Assembly (NCBI GenBank): GCA_030651765.1
Contig: JAUSBY010000006.1
Location: 1-64,000 of the forward strand
Origin: Coriobacteriia bacterium
GTDB lineage: Bacteria > Actinomycetota > Coriobacteriia > Anaerosomatales > Anaerosomataceae
DNA: 64,000 nt
Direction: 5' to 3'
Shown here: piece by piece, positions 36,650 through 46,306 of the stretch
How the letters are laid out: each line of letters begins with the position of its first letter
Numbering within the stretch: the first letter of the stretch is position 1
Program-made: the position numbers and the translations under genes
The notes under the pieces: generated by a model
The model's input: the letters and a program-made list of their open reading frames with translations, nothing else
The model's database searches: none
What the model was told of the DNA's origin: nothing

Positions 36650-39600
36650 ATGCGCGGGCAGCGGTCGCTCACGAGGTTCTTCGCCGTGCTGGTTGCCACG
36701 GCACTCATCGTGTCGATAGCAGGGATCGGGCCTGCCGGTGCGGCGCCAGGCGAGCGCGGAGTGCCGCCCAAACCGCCCACGAGCGTGACATCGGGCTCGC
36801 TCGAACTCGCGGACGCGAAGCTCGACTCCAGCCTGGCTGAGATGGTCTCCAAGGCGGGTCGGACCGGTGCGGCCGCCGATGCGGTCGTCGAGGTCGCTGT
36901 GCTGGCAGACAAAGACACCGCGGCACCCTCGGCGATGATCCAGCCGCTCAAGATGACACTGCGCGGCGACCCGGAGAACGACCTCTGGGTAGGCACCGCG
37001 AAGGTTGGCAAGCTGCTGAAGCTCGCGTCGTCCAAGGGTGTCGTGTTCGTGTTCGAGAACGGGCGCCGTGAGCCGCCGCGGGTACCGGACAGTGGTGGCG
37101 GCGGACCGGAGCTGACCGGCTCCGAGAAGAAGGCCGCATCGGCCAAGGTGAAGGCGCGGCTCGAGTCCGCGCGTGATGCGGGGGCGCCCGAGGCGTTCCG
37201 CGATCAGTTCGATGCCGACGGCGTCCTGGTCAAGCCCGCAGCGGCGGACCCCATCGACTACGATGGCGGAGCGGCGACCGGTTGGTTCGACGTCAGCCCG
37301 GTCGGCCATGACTCGATGGGCGCGTGGGACCAGGGTTATCGGGGTGAAGGCGTGAAGGTCGCCGTTGCCGATGACAGCTGCGACTTCGCACACCCGGACC
37401 TTCAGGACACCTACGCGGTGATCGACGATCCGGCCTCGCCGTACGACGGCTGGCCGCAGGCGTTCGATCCGTTCTCGCTGCTGCTCTACGCATATGACTC
37501 GTTCTACGACACCGGTTACATCCCTGGTGACAACACCTGGGATGGCAGGGGTTCTTCGTGGTTCTCGGACACCTCAGCCACCATCACCGAGGGCGATCCC
37601 GAGTTCAACGGCGCGTCGCTGACGACGCCGGGCACGAGCCTCTCGGGCACGTACCACGTGGGATATCTGTGGGACGAGAACTACTTCGCGTACTTCGGCC
37701 TCGGTGAATTCCCGATCGTGCTGGTCGCCGACGAGAACGTGGTGGGTGTCTACGACACGGTCTACGTGGATCTGGACGCCGACTGGGACTTCTCATGGGA
37801 CAAGCCGTGCACGAAGGATTCGCCCATCTCGTACGCGGATCTTTGGGACTACGACTACAACTGGGGACCTGATGGCTTCGCGGACATCTCGGGCGGCATG
37901 ATCTACTGGATCGCCGACGGGGCGAACCAGCCGCCGGGCGCCGAGTTCATGTTCGGGAGCGGGTTCCCCACCACGCCCGGCTCCGGTGACCTCGTGTGCT
38001 TCATGGGCGCACTCAATGTCGACGAGGACCACGGCACGCTCTGCTCGTCCAACGTAGTGGGCCAGGGCATGACCGACGCGCCGTCGATCTGGGGTGACTA
38101 TCCGTCGTTCAAGACGCCCGATCCGGGCACCGGCAACGGTATCGTGCAGGGCGCCGCTCCGGGGGCGGGGCTCGTGGCCATCGCCGACATCTACTGGAAC
38201 CACTTCGCTTCGACGCTCGCCGCCTACGATTACGCGGCGTTCGGTCTCGACGAAGAGACCCACACTGGTGATGACATCCAGATCGTGTCAAACAGCTACG
38301 GCGACTCCGAGGAGGATGCCGACGGCTGGGACTACCGGTCGCGGTACGTCACGTTCCTCAACACCGAGTACAACAACGAGGTGTCGTACCTCTTCTCCAC
38401 CGGCAACGGCGCTCCCGGCTACGGCACAACCGCGCCGCCCGCACCGGCTACCGGCATCGGCGTGGGCGCTTCGACCCAGATGGGGGCCTGTGGTGGTTGG
38501 GACTCGATCTACGATGCCTACCAGGTGACCGCGGGGGACGTGATCCCCTGGTCGAACCGCGGCCCGAACGCATCGGGTGGCCTGTCTCCGGATATCGTCG
38601 CCGACGGTGCGTACTCCTCGGGTGCGGTTCCCACGAACATGTACTGGTACGAGGGCTCGAGCTCCTGGGATATCTGGGGCGGCACCAGCCGCAGCTGCCC
38701 CGTGGCAGCCGGCAATCTGGCCCTCATCTTCCAGGCGTACAAGGACCGGACCGGGTTCTGGCCCAACAATGAGATGGCCAAGGACTTGATCATGAACGGC
38801 GCGCGTGACCTGAACTACGACACGCTCGTGCAGGGTGCCGGGTCTGTGGATGCGAACCGCTCGGTGAGCATCGCGGCCGGCAACGGGGGCGTGCTCGTCC
38901 AGCCGAGTTCGTGGAGCCCGGGAGACTACCTGGGCGATCGGTTCCTCTCGTTCCCGAGCGTGGTGCACCCCGGCGAGTCGTACGAGTTGTCGCTGCGTTT
39001 GGAGAACACCGGTACAGATAGCGCGCTCTTCAGCGCATCTGACGGCTGGTATGAGTACAACGGCGGAACCTCGTTCGGCGTCAAGCTCGAGGCTGGGAAT
39101 CTCGATGCGTATGACTTCAGCCGTCCCGACTGGCTCATGGACATCACGGACATGATCCCGGACGGTACCGATCTTGTGGTCATCCGCACCACGCAGTGGG
39201 CCGAGGACTTTGCACCGACGGGCGCGTTCGACACCAGCTCCTCCACGCACAACGTAACGCGGCCGCTCGTCTACAACTGGCAGGACCAGGACGCGGACGG
39301 CAAGCTGTGGGACGACTCCAACGCCAACTCGTTCGTCAACACAGGTGAGATCGACGAGGGCGAGTTCATGCGCTTCACCTACCACAACAACTTCGCCAAC
39401 ACCCACGAGTTGCGCGTGCAGACCCCGAAGGAACGGATGCACGATGGCGTGTTCCTCGGTCTGCAGTGGGCTACGCGCGCCGACGGCGCGGAGGAAACGC
39501 AGCTCCTCGTGGATATCGCCCTCTGGAACCGGATCGACTGCGACTGGCTTACGACCGACTTCTCCGGCGTCATCGACGGTGGTCAGCAGATCGCCAGGAG

Positions 39601-42061
39601 CGTCTATCTCGACGTCCCGGCCGACGCGCCTGTCGGCATTCACGAGGCCCAGGTCCGCCTGGACATCGACGGGAATGTGACCGTCGTGCCGGTGGTGATC
39701 AATGTCGCTGCGGATGACTACGCCTTCGAGTTCGGCAACGTGCCCGAAGCGCGGTCCGCGCTGATGGAGAACAACACCGTGTTTGGCGCGCAGGACTGGA
39801 GATGGCGTGCCGAGTCGGGCGACTGGCGGTTCTTCTGGACCGACGGATCGGCGGCGGATGAGCTTCCGCCGGGTGCGTCCTGGCTGGTGCACACGGGATG
39901 GCAGGACGCCGACGCTCCGGATGGCTTGAAGACCGACCTCGATACGTTGGTCTTCGGACCGGAGATGGATGACTTCTCGCAGTACTTGCCCGACACGTTC
40001 GGGCCTCACGGCATGGGCCTCAAGGGCGGTTCTGCCAATACCAACATCGGCGCCGGCATCTGGACGTTTGCGACCAACACCGGCACCACCGAGGAGTGGG
40101 TGGCCGCGCCGCTCGAGGCAGGGCTCAGCCAGATCATGATCCACAACGTCCTGTACGGCGGGCACGACCTGGGCACCCGGTTCCTGGGCGAGACCGGAGT
40201 GATCTCGGTCGATCCGAGCAGGCTCGACGTCGTCAGTGCCGCTGACAGTGGGGCCGAGCAGGTTGAGTTCACCACCTACGACCTCGCGCTGAGCGGCGCG
40301 ACCGCTCAGGCCTACGGCCTGAGTAAGCGCGTGCACGAGTCGGACTCCATCGAGACCGATGAGAGCTGGTATCACGTACTCAACCTCGAGGACGCGGCCT
40401 ACCTCGACATCCAGACCGCGTGTCCGGGCCAGGACATCGACCTGTACCTCTACTACTGGAACGGGGTCGGCTTCGAGTTCGTCGGCGCATCGGAAACCTC
40501 CAGCGATGAGGAGCAGATCCGTCTGAGCCTGCCCAGGGATGGTGAGTACTGGATAGAGGTCTATGGCTATAGCGTCTCGGGTAGCCAGCCGTTCGACCTC
40601 TTCGTGTCAGCCCCGATGGGCGATGACCTTGTGCTCAGCGGCATTCCAGCAGTTGGTATCGGTGCCGGTGAGGGCTTCACGCTCGATGTCGATTGGACCA
40701 AGGTGCGCAGTGGAGCTCTAGCGGATCGCGAAGGCGAGTTTGAAGGCGTTATCTTGCTTGGACCCACGGAGGCGCCGAGCGCGGTCGAGGTCCCGGTCAC
40801 GCTGCGCTACCCCTTCGAGATCGAGTCATCGACTCCGGCCTACAACGCGACGGGCGTTCCGGTCGACACGACGATCGACGTCACGTTCACGAAGCGGGTG
40901 GACGAGGCAACCCTCGACTCCTCCACGTTCTATCTGATGAAGGGGATGAGCATCATCCCCGGCACGATCGACTACGATCCGGACACCGCGACGGCGGAGT
41001 TCACGCCCGCCGTCCCGCTGTTGGAGTCGACCGGGTACGAGTTCGTCATCAAAGGCGTCGTGTCACTTGATGGCGACAGCCTCTCGGCCGACATCCCGTT
41101 CAGGACCGATGGCCTGGTTCTCGATCGGATCGCTGGCACGGACCGTATCGACACTGCACTCAAGATCTCACAGGAGACGTTCGCTGCCGGCAGCTCGGAG
41201 TACGTGATCATCGCCACGGCGTACAACTGGCCCGACGCACTCGGAGGCGCTGCACTCGCGGGCGCGCTCGACTGTCCGATCCTGCTCACGCAGGTCAACG
41301 CTTTGCCATCGGCCGTGGCTGCTGAGATCGGTCGTCTCGGTGCGACCAAGGCGATCATCCTTGGTGGTACCGCGGCGGTGGGCACTGCGGTCGAGTCTGC
41401 ACTCGATACGAAGCTCGGCGGGACCAACGTGGACCGTGTCGACGGCGCCACGCGCTACGAGACCGCGCGAGCAATCGCCGCACGCACGGTCGATGAACTT
41501 GGCCCCAGCTTTGACGGGACCGCCTTCATCGCCACCGGCGCGAACTTCCCGGACGCACTCGGTGCGTCACCGCTTGCGGCGGCTCAGGGATGGCCGATCT
41601 ACCTGGTGAATCCGGCTGTCGGTGCGGACACCGTCCTCATCAACGCGATGAAGGCCGACGGTGTCACGAGCGCACGTGTCCTCGGCGGCACGGCGGCGAT
41701 CTCCGACGCGATCAAGAACGATCTGACGACCAAGGTGCCGTGCGCCACGCAGCGGCTCTGGGGTGCCGACCGGTACCAGACGGCGGCGGTGGTCGCGACG
41801 TATGGCGTGGATCATGCCGGCCTCGCATGGGATATGCTGGCGATCGCCACGGGCGAGAACTTCCCCGACGCGCTCGCCGGCGGGGTCATGCAGGGCAGGG
41901 ACGGTTCCGTGATGCTACTCACGCGGAGCACCGCGCTCGACCCGGCCGTGCGCACCATCCTCGAGGACAACACAGACGTGATCTGGACGGTCCGCTTCCT
42001 CGGCGGTACGCAGGCCGTGAGCACTGCGGTTGAAAGCGCGGTGATGCAAGCCCTTCAGTAG
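36650..42061 (+). CDS. secreted subtilisin-like (S8) protease with Big_5 domain and three cell-wall-binding repeats
   Basis: An exported protein of 1803 residues. A signal peptide (about 1-31, ending AGAA) is followed by a divergent subtilisin domain. Its D is in VAVADDSCDFAHPDL (about 241), its H in EDHGTLCSSN (about 461) and its S in WGGTSRSCPVAAG (about 680). Large beta-rich regions follow. A Big_5-like Ig domain (about 1395-1485) contains SSTPAYNATGVPVDTTIDV. Three CWB2 repeats (about 1490-1803) begin RIAGTDRIDTAL. CWB2 repeats anchor proteins non-covalently to wall polymers. The family is clear but the substrate is not. The H motif HGTLCSSN departs from the usual HGTHVAG. The ATG follows GAGAGGGGGAGG. 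Confidence 0.9.
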   Translation: MRGQRSLTRFFAVLVATALIVSIAGIGPAGAAPGERGVPPKPPTSVTSGSLELADAKLDSSLAEMVSKAGRTGAAADAVVEVAVLADKDTAAPSAMIQPLKMTLRGDPENDLWVGTAKVGKLLKLASSKGVVFVFENGRREPPRVPDSGGGGPELTGSEKKAASAKVKARLESARDAGAPEAFRDQFDADGVLVKPAAADPIDYDGGAATGWFDVSPVGHDSMGAWDQGYRGEGVKVAVADDSCDFAHPDLQDTYAVIDDPASPYDGWPQAFDPFSLLLYAYDSFYDTGYIPGDNTWDGRGSSWFSDTSATITEGDPEFNGASLTTPGTSLSGTYHVGYLWDENYFAYFGLGEFPIVLVADENVVGVYDTVYVDLDADWDFSWDKPCTKDSPISYADLWDYDYNWGPDGFADISGGMIYWIADGANQPPGAEFMFGSGFPTTPGSGDLVCFMGALNVDEDHGTLCSSNVVGQGMTDAPSIWGDYPSFKTPDPGTGNGIVQGAAPGAGLVAIADIYWNHFASTLAAYDYAAFGLDEETHTGDDIQIVSNSYGDSEEDADGWDYRSRYVTFLNTEYNNEVSYLFSTGNGAPGYGTTAPPAPATGIGVGASTQMGACGGWDSIYDAYQVTAGDVIPWSNRGPNASGGLSPDIVADGAYSSGAVPTNMYWYEGSSSWDIWGGTSRSCPVAAGNLALIFQAYKDRTGFWPNNEMAKDLIMNGARDLNYDTLVQGAGSVDANRSVSIAAGNGGVLVQPSSWSPGDYLGDRFLSFPSVVHPGESYELSLRLENTGTDSALFSASDGWYEYNGGTSFGVKLEAGNLDAYDFSRPDWLMDITDMIPDGTDLVVIRTTQWAEDFAPTGAFDTSSSTHNVTRPLVYNWQDQDADGKLWDDSNANSFVNTGEIDEGEFMRFTYHNNFANTHELRVQTPKERMHDGVFLGLQWATRADGAEETQLLVDIALWNRIDCDWLTTDFSGVIDGGQQIARSVYLDVPADAPVGIHEAQVRLDIDGNVTVVPVVINVAADDYAFEFGNVPEARSALMENNTVFGAQDWRWRAESGDWRFFWTDGSAADELPPGASWLVHTGWQDADAPDGLKTDLDTLVFGPEMDDFSQYLPDTFGPHGMGLKGGSANTNIGAGIWTFATNTGTTEEWVAAPLEAGLSQIMIHNVLYGGHDLGTRFLGETGVISVDPSRLDVVSAADSGAEQVEFTTYDLALSGATAQAYGLSKRVHESDSIETDESWYHVLNLEDAAYLDIQTACPGQDIDLYLYYWNGVGFEFVGASETSSDEEQIRLSLPRDGEYWIEVYGYSVSGSQPFDLFVSAPMGDDLVLSGIPAVGIGAGEGFTLDVDWTKVRSGALADREGEFEGVILLGPTEAPSAVEVPVTLRYPFEIESSTPAYNATGVPVDTTIDVTFTKRVDEATLDSSTFYLMKGMSIIPGTIDYDPDTATAEFTPAVPLLESTGYEFVIKGVVSLDGDSLSADIPFRTDGLVLDRIAGTDRIDTALKISQETFAAGSSEYVIIATAYNWPDALGGAALAGALDCPILLTQVNALPSAVAAEIGRLGATKAIILGGTAAVGTAVESALDTKLGGTNVDRVDGATRYETARAIAARTVDELGPSFDGTAFIATGANFPDALGASPLAAAQGWPIYLVNPAVGADTVLINAMKADGVTSARVLGGTAAISDAIKNDLTTKVPCATQRLWGADRYQTAAVVATYGVDHAGLAWDMLAIATGENFPDALAGGVMQGRDGSVMLLTRSTALDPAVRTILEDNTDVIWTVRFLGGTQAVSTAVESAVMQALQ

Positions 42062-42082
42062 TGACGGTGTTGCGCGGTATGT

Positions 42083-42114
42083 GGGAAGGGGCGCCCGCTT
42101 GGGCGCCCCTTCCC
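42083..42114 (+). terminator. strong GC hairpin after the surface protease gene
   Basis: A perfect 14-bp stem GGGAAGGGGCGCCC / GGGCGCCCCTTCCC with a GCTT loop lies 21 bp after the stop codon. There is no T-tract, as is common for terminators in high-GC genomes. Confidence 0.75.
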
Positions 42115-42134
42115 CGTCGCCGTCCGCGGATCAC

Positions 42135-42164
42135 CGGACACCGGCGGGGAGCGTACGCTAGACT
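42135..42164 (+). promoter_or_regulatory. candidate nadE promoter
   Basis: CGGACA (42135-42140) and TAGACT (42159-42164) are spaced by 18 bp. The -10 hexamer is identical to that of the ANTAR leader at 57119. Confidence 0.45.
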
Positions 42165-42191
42165 TGCACCGACGCCGATGGAGGCACACTC

Positions 42192-43802
42192 ATGCGCATC
42201 GCGCTTGCACAGGTCAACGTGACGGTCGGGGACATCGAGGGCAACCTCGAGCGCTGCCTCGCGGCCGTCGAGACCGCGGCGAGCGCCGCCGCGGATCTGG
42301 TCCTGCTGCCCGAGCTCGCGCTCACCGGCTACCCGCCCGAGGACCTGCTGGGTAAGACGCACTTCGTCACTGCGGCCGGGAAGGCGCTCGAAGACTTCGC
42401 GTCGCGCGCGGCGGCGCCGGCCGTCGTCGGCTTCGTGACCCGCGATGCGGGTGGGCTCCGGAACGCGGCCGCGCTCGTGGCCGACGGGCAGGTCGTGCAC
42501 GTCTACTACAAGCGCGAGCTGCCCAACTACGGCGTCTTCGACGAGGAGCGCTACTTCGAGCCAGGCGAGAATGACACCATCTTTGACTTCGGCGGGGTAC
42601 CCACCGCGCTCACCGTCTGCGAAGACGTCTGGGTCGCGGCTACCGTCGAGCGCCTGGCCGCGGCGGGGGCCCGTCTCGTGCTCAACATCTCGGCGTCGCC
42701 CTTCCACACGGGCAAGGGACCCGAGCGAGAGCGCATGCTCCGCGCACGCGCGCGCGACAACGGCGTATGGCTGGCGTACTGCAACCTTGTCGGCGGCCAG
42801 GACGAACTGGTCTTCGACGGCCGCTCGCTTCTTGTCTCACCCGATGGCACGCCCGTCGCGCGCGGCGCGTCGTTTGCCGAGGGCATCACGGTCGCGAGCT
42901 TCGAGCCCGACGCGGCGGTGGCCACCGGGAGCGGCGACGTGTCCCCGATGGCATCTGCCGACGACGAGATCTACGCCGCACTTGTACTCGGCCTCGGCGA
43001 CTACGTGCGCAAGAACGGTTTCACGGACGTGACCCTCGGGCTCTCCGGCGGTATCGACTCGGCACTCGTCGCCACACTCGCCGCCGATGCGCTCGGTCCC
43101 GGGCACGTCCACGGCGTCCTCATGCCCGGCCCGTACTCGAGCGAGGGGAGCGTCACCGATGCGCGAGCGCTTGCCGCCGGCCTCGGCATAGATGCGCTCG
43201 AGTTGCCGATCGGGGATGCGTACGAAGCGCTGCTCGGCACGTTGGCGCCAACCTTCGGGGACCGGCTGCCCGACGTGACCGAGGAGAACCTGCAGGCACG
43301 CACGCGTGGCGCGTTGCTGATGGCGCTCTCGAACAAGTTCGGTTGGCTCGTGCTCGCCACCGGAAACAAGAGCGAGCTCTCGGTGGGGTACTCGACGCTC
43401 TACGGCGATATGTCGGGTGGATTCTCGCCGATCAAAGACGTGTTCAAGACGAAGGCCTACGATCTCGCGCGGTGGCGAAACGCCCGCGCCGCGGTGCCGG
43501 TGATTCCCGAGGCCACGCTCGCCAAACCGCCCTCGGCCGAGCTCCGTCCCGACCAGACCGACCAGGACTCGCTGCCGCCCTACGAGGTGCTCGACGCGAT
43601 TCTTGCCGGGTACGTCGAGCAGGATCGCTCGGTCGCCGATCTCGTCGCCGCGGGTCACGACGAGGCGACGGTCGAGGCGGTGGTGCGCATGGTCGACCGC
43701 GCCGAGTACAAGCGGCGGCAGGGGGCACCGGGCACGCGCGTGACGCCCAAGGCGTTCGGGCGGGATCGGCGCATGCCGATCACGAACCGGTTCAGGGGCT
43801 GA
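42192..43802 (+). CDS. nadE: glutamine-dependent NAD+ synthetase
   Basis: A 536-residue two-domain enzyme that amidates deamido-NAD with glutamine-derived ammonia. Residues 1-260 are a nitrilase-fold glutaminase with the Glu-Lys-Cys triad (PELALTGYPPED, YKRELPNYGVFDEERYF, TVCEDVW). Residues about 265-536 are the synthetase with the PP-loop LGLSGGIDSAL and ATGNKSELSVGYSTLYGDM. GGAGG lies upstream of the ATG. Size fits the bacterial glutaminase-fused form. Confidence 0.95.
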   Translation: MRIALAQVNVTVGDIEGNLERCLAAVETAASAAADLVLLPELALTGYPPEDLLGKTHFVTAAGKALEDFASRAAAPAVVGFVTRDAGGLRNAAALVADGQVVHVYYKRELPNYGVFDEERYFEPGENDTIFDFGGVPTALTVCEDVWVAATVERLAAAGARLVLNISASPFHTGKGPERERMLRARARDNGVWLAYCNLVGGQDELVFDGRSLLVSPDGTPVARGASFAEGITVASFEPDAAVATGSGDVSPMASADDEIYAALVLGLGDYVRKNGFTDVTLGLSGGIDSALVATLAADALGPGHVHGVLMPGPYSSEGSVTDARALAAGLGIDALELPIGDAYEALLGTLAPTFGDRLPDVTEENLQARTRGALLMALSNKFGWLVLATGNKSELSVGYSTLYGDMSGGFSPIKDVFKTKAYDLARWRNARAAVPVIPEATLAKPPSAELRPDQTDQDSLPPYEVLDAILAGYVEQDRSVADLVAAGHDEATVEAVVRMVDRAEYKRRQGAPGTRVTPKAFGRDRRMPITNRFRG

Positions 43803-43805
43803 CGC

Positions 43806-44276
43806 GTGGTCGCCGCCGAGTTCGTGTGGATCGCCGCGACCGATCCGCGTATGGCCGAGGTGCATGCTCTGCGTCACGAGGTGCTGTTTGCACCGTTCGG
43901 CCTCCCGCGCGACGATGATTGGGACGACGAGGGCGCCGACCGCCGTCATCTCGTGGCGCTCGCGGGCGGCCGGGTCGTAGGCTACCTGAACATGATCGTC
44001 GAACCCGCGGGTTCGGGACACGTGCGGCAGGTGAGCGTGAGTGGGGCGTTCCAGGGTACCGGCATCGGGCGCGCGCTCATGCTCGAGGCCGAGGCCGAGG
44101 CGACGCGGATCGGGCTGTCGCTCGTGTGGCTGAACGCACGCGTCAGCGCCGAGGGGTTCTACCATCGGCTCGGCTACCGGACGACGAGCGCCGAGCCGTT
44201 CCCGTCCGGGCGAACGAGGGTTCCGCACGTGCGCATGGAGCGTGCGCTTTTATCCGATACGCCCCGGAAGCGGTAG
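43806..44276 (+). CDS. GNAT-family N-acetyltransferase (ElaA-like)
   Basis: This 156-residue protein has the acetyl-CoA-binding segment VRQVSVSGAFQGTGIGRALM and the following FYHRLGYRTTS strand typical of GNAT enzymes. The opening VHALRHEVLFAPFGLP resembles the ElaA-like subgroup. It starts 3 bp after nadE with a GTG and an AGGGG site, so the two are co-transcribed. Substrate unknown. Confidence 0.82.
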   Translation: MVAAEFVWIAATDPRMAEVHALRHEVLFAPFGLPRDDDWDDEGADRRHLVALAGGRVVGYLNMIVEPAGSGHVRQVSVSGAFQGTGIGRALMLEAEAEATRIGLSLVWLNARVSAEGFYHRLGYRTTSAEPFPSGRTRVPHVRMERALLSDTPRKR

Positions 44277-44378
44277 CGCTTGCCCCCCGCGTGGCATAAC
44301 CTATGACAGTGGGCGCGCAACCCGATCGGGTCATCGTCGCGCCTGGGGAGCGTTTCGAACGATCACGAGGAGGATTCC

Positions 44379-45338
44379 ATGCCCAGCATCACCCGTGAAG
44401 AGGTCCGCGTGCCAGTCGATGTGCCGGCCGGGGCCCGCGAGACTTACGTCGACAACTACATGGCTGCGACCCATGGCACCGGCAGGCTCATGCTGTTCGC
44501 TTGCGACCAGAAGATCGAGCATCTGAACGACGACTTCTACGGCGAGGGTATCTCGATCGAGGACGCCGAGCCTGAGCATCTCTTCCGCATCGGCAGCCAG
44601 GGCGTCTGTGGCGTGATGGCGGGCCAGCGCGGTCTCATCGCGCAGTACGCGGCCGACTACCCCGACATCAACTACCTGGTGAAGATGAACTCCAAGACGC
44701 ACCTGGTCAAGACGTCGGCCAAGGATCCTGCCAAGCACCAGGACGACCCCTATTCGCCGCAGCTCTACGACATCCAGACCGTGCTCGACCTGCGCGAAGG
44801 CGGCGTGAACGTCGTCGGCATCGGCTACACGATCTACCTCGGCAGCGAGTACGAGTCGCAGATGATGATGGAGGCAGGTCAGCTGATCGCAGACGCGCAC
44901 TCGGTGGGCCTCATCGTGGTGCTGTGGATCTACCCCCGCGGGCGTGCGGTGCTCGATGAGAAGGATCCGCACCTGATCGCCGGCGCCGCCGGCGCCGCGG
45001 TCTGCCTCGGCTCGGACTTCGTCAAGGTCAACCCGCCCAAGGGTACCGACGAGAAGTCCTCTGCCGAGTTGCTCAAAGAGGCGTCGATGGCCGCGGGCCG
45101 CACCGGCCTCGTATGTGCCGGAGGATCTACCGTCGACGCGCCGACGTTCCTTGCCCAGCTCTGGGAGCAGATCCACGTCGGTGGTGCGAGTGGCAACGCC
45201 ACGGGCCGCAACATCCACCAGCGCTCGCTCGATGAGGCCGTGCGCCTGACCAAGGCCATCTCGGCCATCACGCTCGCCGACTATTCGGCCGATGACGCAC
45301 TCGCCGTCTTCGAGGGCGAGAAGGAGTTCTCGCTCTAG
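44379..45338 (+). CDS. class I fructose-bisphosphate aldolase, DhnA/archaeal type
   Basis: This 319-residue TIM barrel is related to DhnA and LsrF rather than to eukaryotic class I aldolase. The Schiff-base lysine is K216 in GSDFVKVNPPKG. Other segments are FACDQKIEHLNDDFYG at the start and CAGGSTVDAPTFL near the phosphate site. It would cleave or form fructose-1,6-bisphosphate. A PPi-type phosphofructokinase lies three genes downstream, so the window holds two central glycolytic steps. GAGGAGG lies 7 bases before the ATG. Confidence 0.88.
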   Translation: MPSITREEVRVPVDVPAGARETYVDNYMAATHGTGRLMLFACDQKIEHLNDDFYGEGISIEDAEPEHLFRIGSQGVCGVMAGQRGLIAQYAADYPDINYLVKMNSKTHLVKTSAKDPAKHQDDPYSPQLYDIQTVLDLREGGVNVVGIGYTIYLGSEYESQMMMEAGQLIADAHSVGLIVVLWIYPRGRAVLDEKDPHLIAGAAGAAVCLGSDFVKVNPPKGTDEKSSAELLKEASMAAGRTGLVCAGGSTVDAPTFLAQLWEQIHVGGASGNATGRNIHQRSLDEAVRLTKAISAITLADYSADDALAVFEGEKEFSL

Positions 45339-45436
45339 GGACCGCGGGACATCGCTCTTCGAGCGCGGCATCGCACAGGTTGCGGTGCCGCGCTATCATA
45401 GCCACCTGATGTGTCCGCCCGGAGTCGTGGAGTCGC

Positions 45437-46306
45437 ATGCCAATCAACGACTGGTTCAAGCAGCGGGAGAGCCGGCGCTACACCGTGACATCGGGAAGTG
45501 GCGCCGACCTGCCCGATGGCGTGTGGCGCACGTGTCCCGAGTGCCGCAAGACGCTCTACCAGGGCGACGTGGCTAGGAGTCTCTCGGTCTGCCCGCACTG
45601 CGCACACCATTTCGAGCTCATCGCGGCAGACCGGATCGAGGCCCTTGTCGATCCGGGCAGCTTCGAGGAGACGAATGCCTCCGTCGGTTCGGTGGATCCC
45701 TTGCGCTTCTCGGCGGTGAAGCCGTACACGGAGAGCCTGGCGGCCGCCCGCGAGTCGTGCGGGCTTGCCGAGGCGGCGATCACCGGACGGGCGAGAATCG
45801 GCGACAGGGCGGTGGCCATCGGCGCGCTGGACTTCCGGTTCGTTGGCGCTTCGATGGGCTCGGCGGTCGGCGAGAAGGTGACGCGGCTGTTCGAGCTTGC
45901 TATCGCCGAGCGGCGCGCGGTCGTGCTCGTCGTCGCTTCGGGCGGTGCCCGGATGCAAGAGGGCATGCTCTCGCTCATGCAGATGGCCAAGACCGCGGCC
46001 GCCGCCGAGCGGCTCGCGCGTGCCGGGTTGCCATACGTATCTGTCCTCGTAAACCCCACGTACGGGGGCGTCACCGCGAGCTTCGCGGTGCTTGCCGACA
46101 TGATCTTCGCCGAGCCGGGCGCGCTCGTCGGCTTTGCCGGTCCGCGGCTCGTGGAACAGACGATCCGACGTTCGCTACCCAAGGGCTTCCAGAGCGCCGA
46201 GTCGCTCGTGGACCACGGGATGATCGACGGCGTGGTGCCGCGGGCGGAGATGCGGGGGCGCGTGGCCGCCGTACTCGGCTACCTTGTGCCGGGCGGTGAT
46301 GTCTGA
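45437..46306 (+). CDS. accD: acetyl-CoA carboxylase carboxyltransferase beta subunit
   Basis: A 289-residue protein. The N-terminal zinc ribbon has four cysteines in CPECRK and CPHCAHHF. The carboxyltransferase core has VLVVASGGARMQEGMLSL and the NPTYGGVTASFAVLAD and LVGFAGPRLVEQTI motifs. With AccA it transfers carbon dioxide from biotin to acetyl-CoA to make malonyl-CoA. The stop overlaps the accA start by one base. No accB or accC is in the window. Confidence 0.95.
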   Translation: MPINDWFKQRESRRYTVTSGSGADLPDGVWRTCPECRKTLYQGDVARSLSVCPHCAHHFELIAADRIEALVDPGSFEETNASVGSVDPLRFSAVKPYTESLAAARESCGLAEAAITGRARIGDRAVAIGALDFRFVGASMGSAVGEKVTRLFELAIAERRAVVLVVASGGARMQEGMLSLMQMAKTAAAAERLARAGLPYVSVLVNPTYGGVTASFAVLADMIFAEPGALVGFAGPRLVEQTIRRSLPKGFQSAESLVDHGMIDGVVPRAEMRGRVAAVLGYLVPGGDV

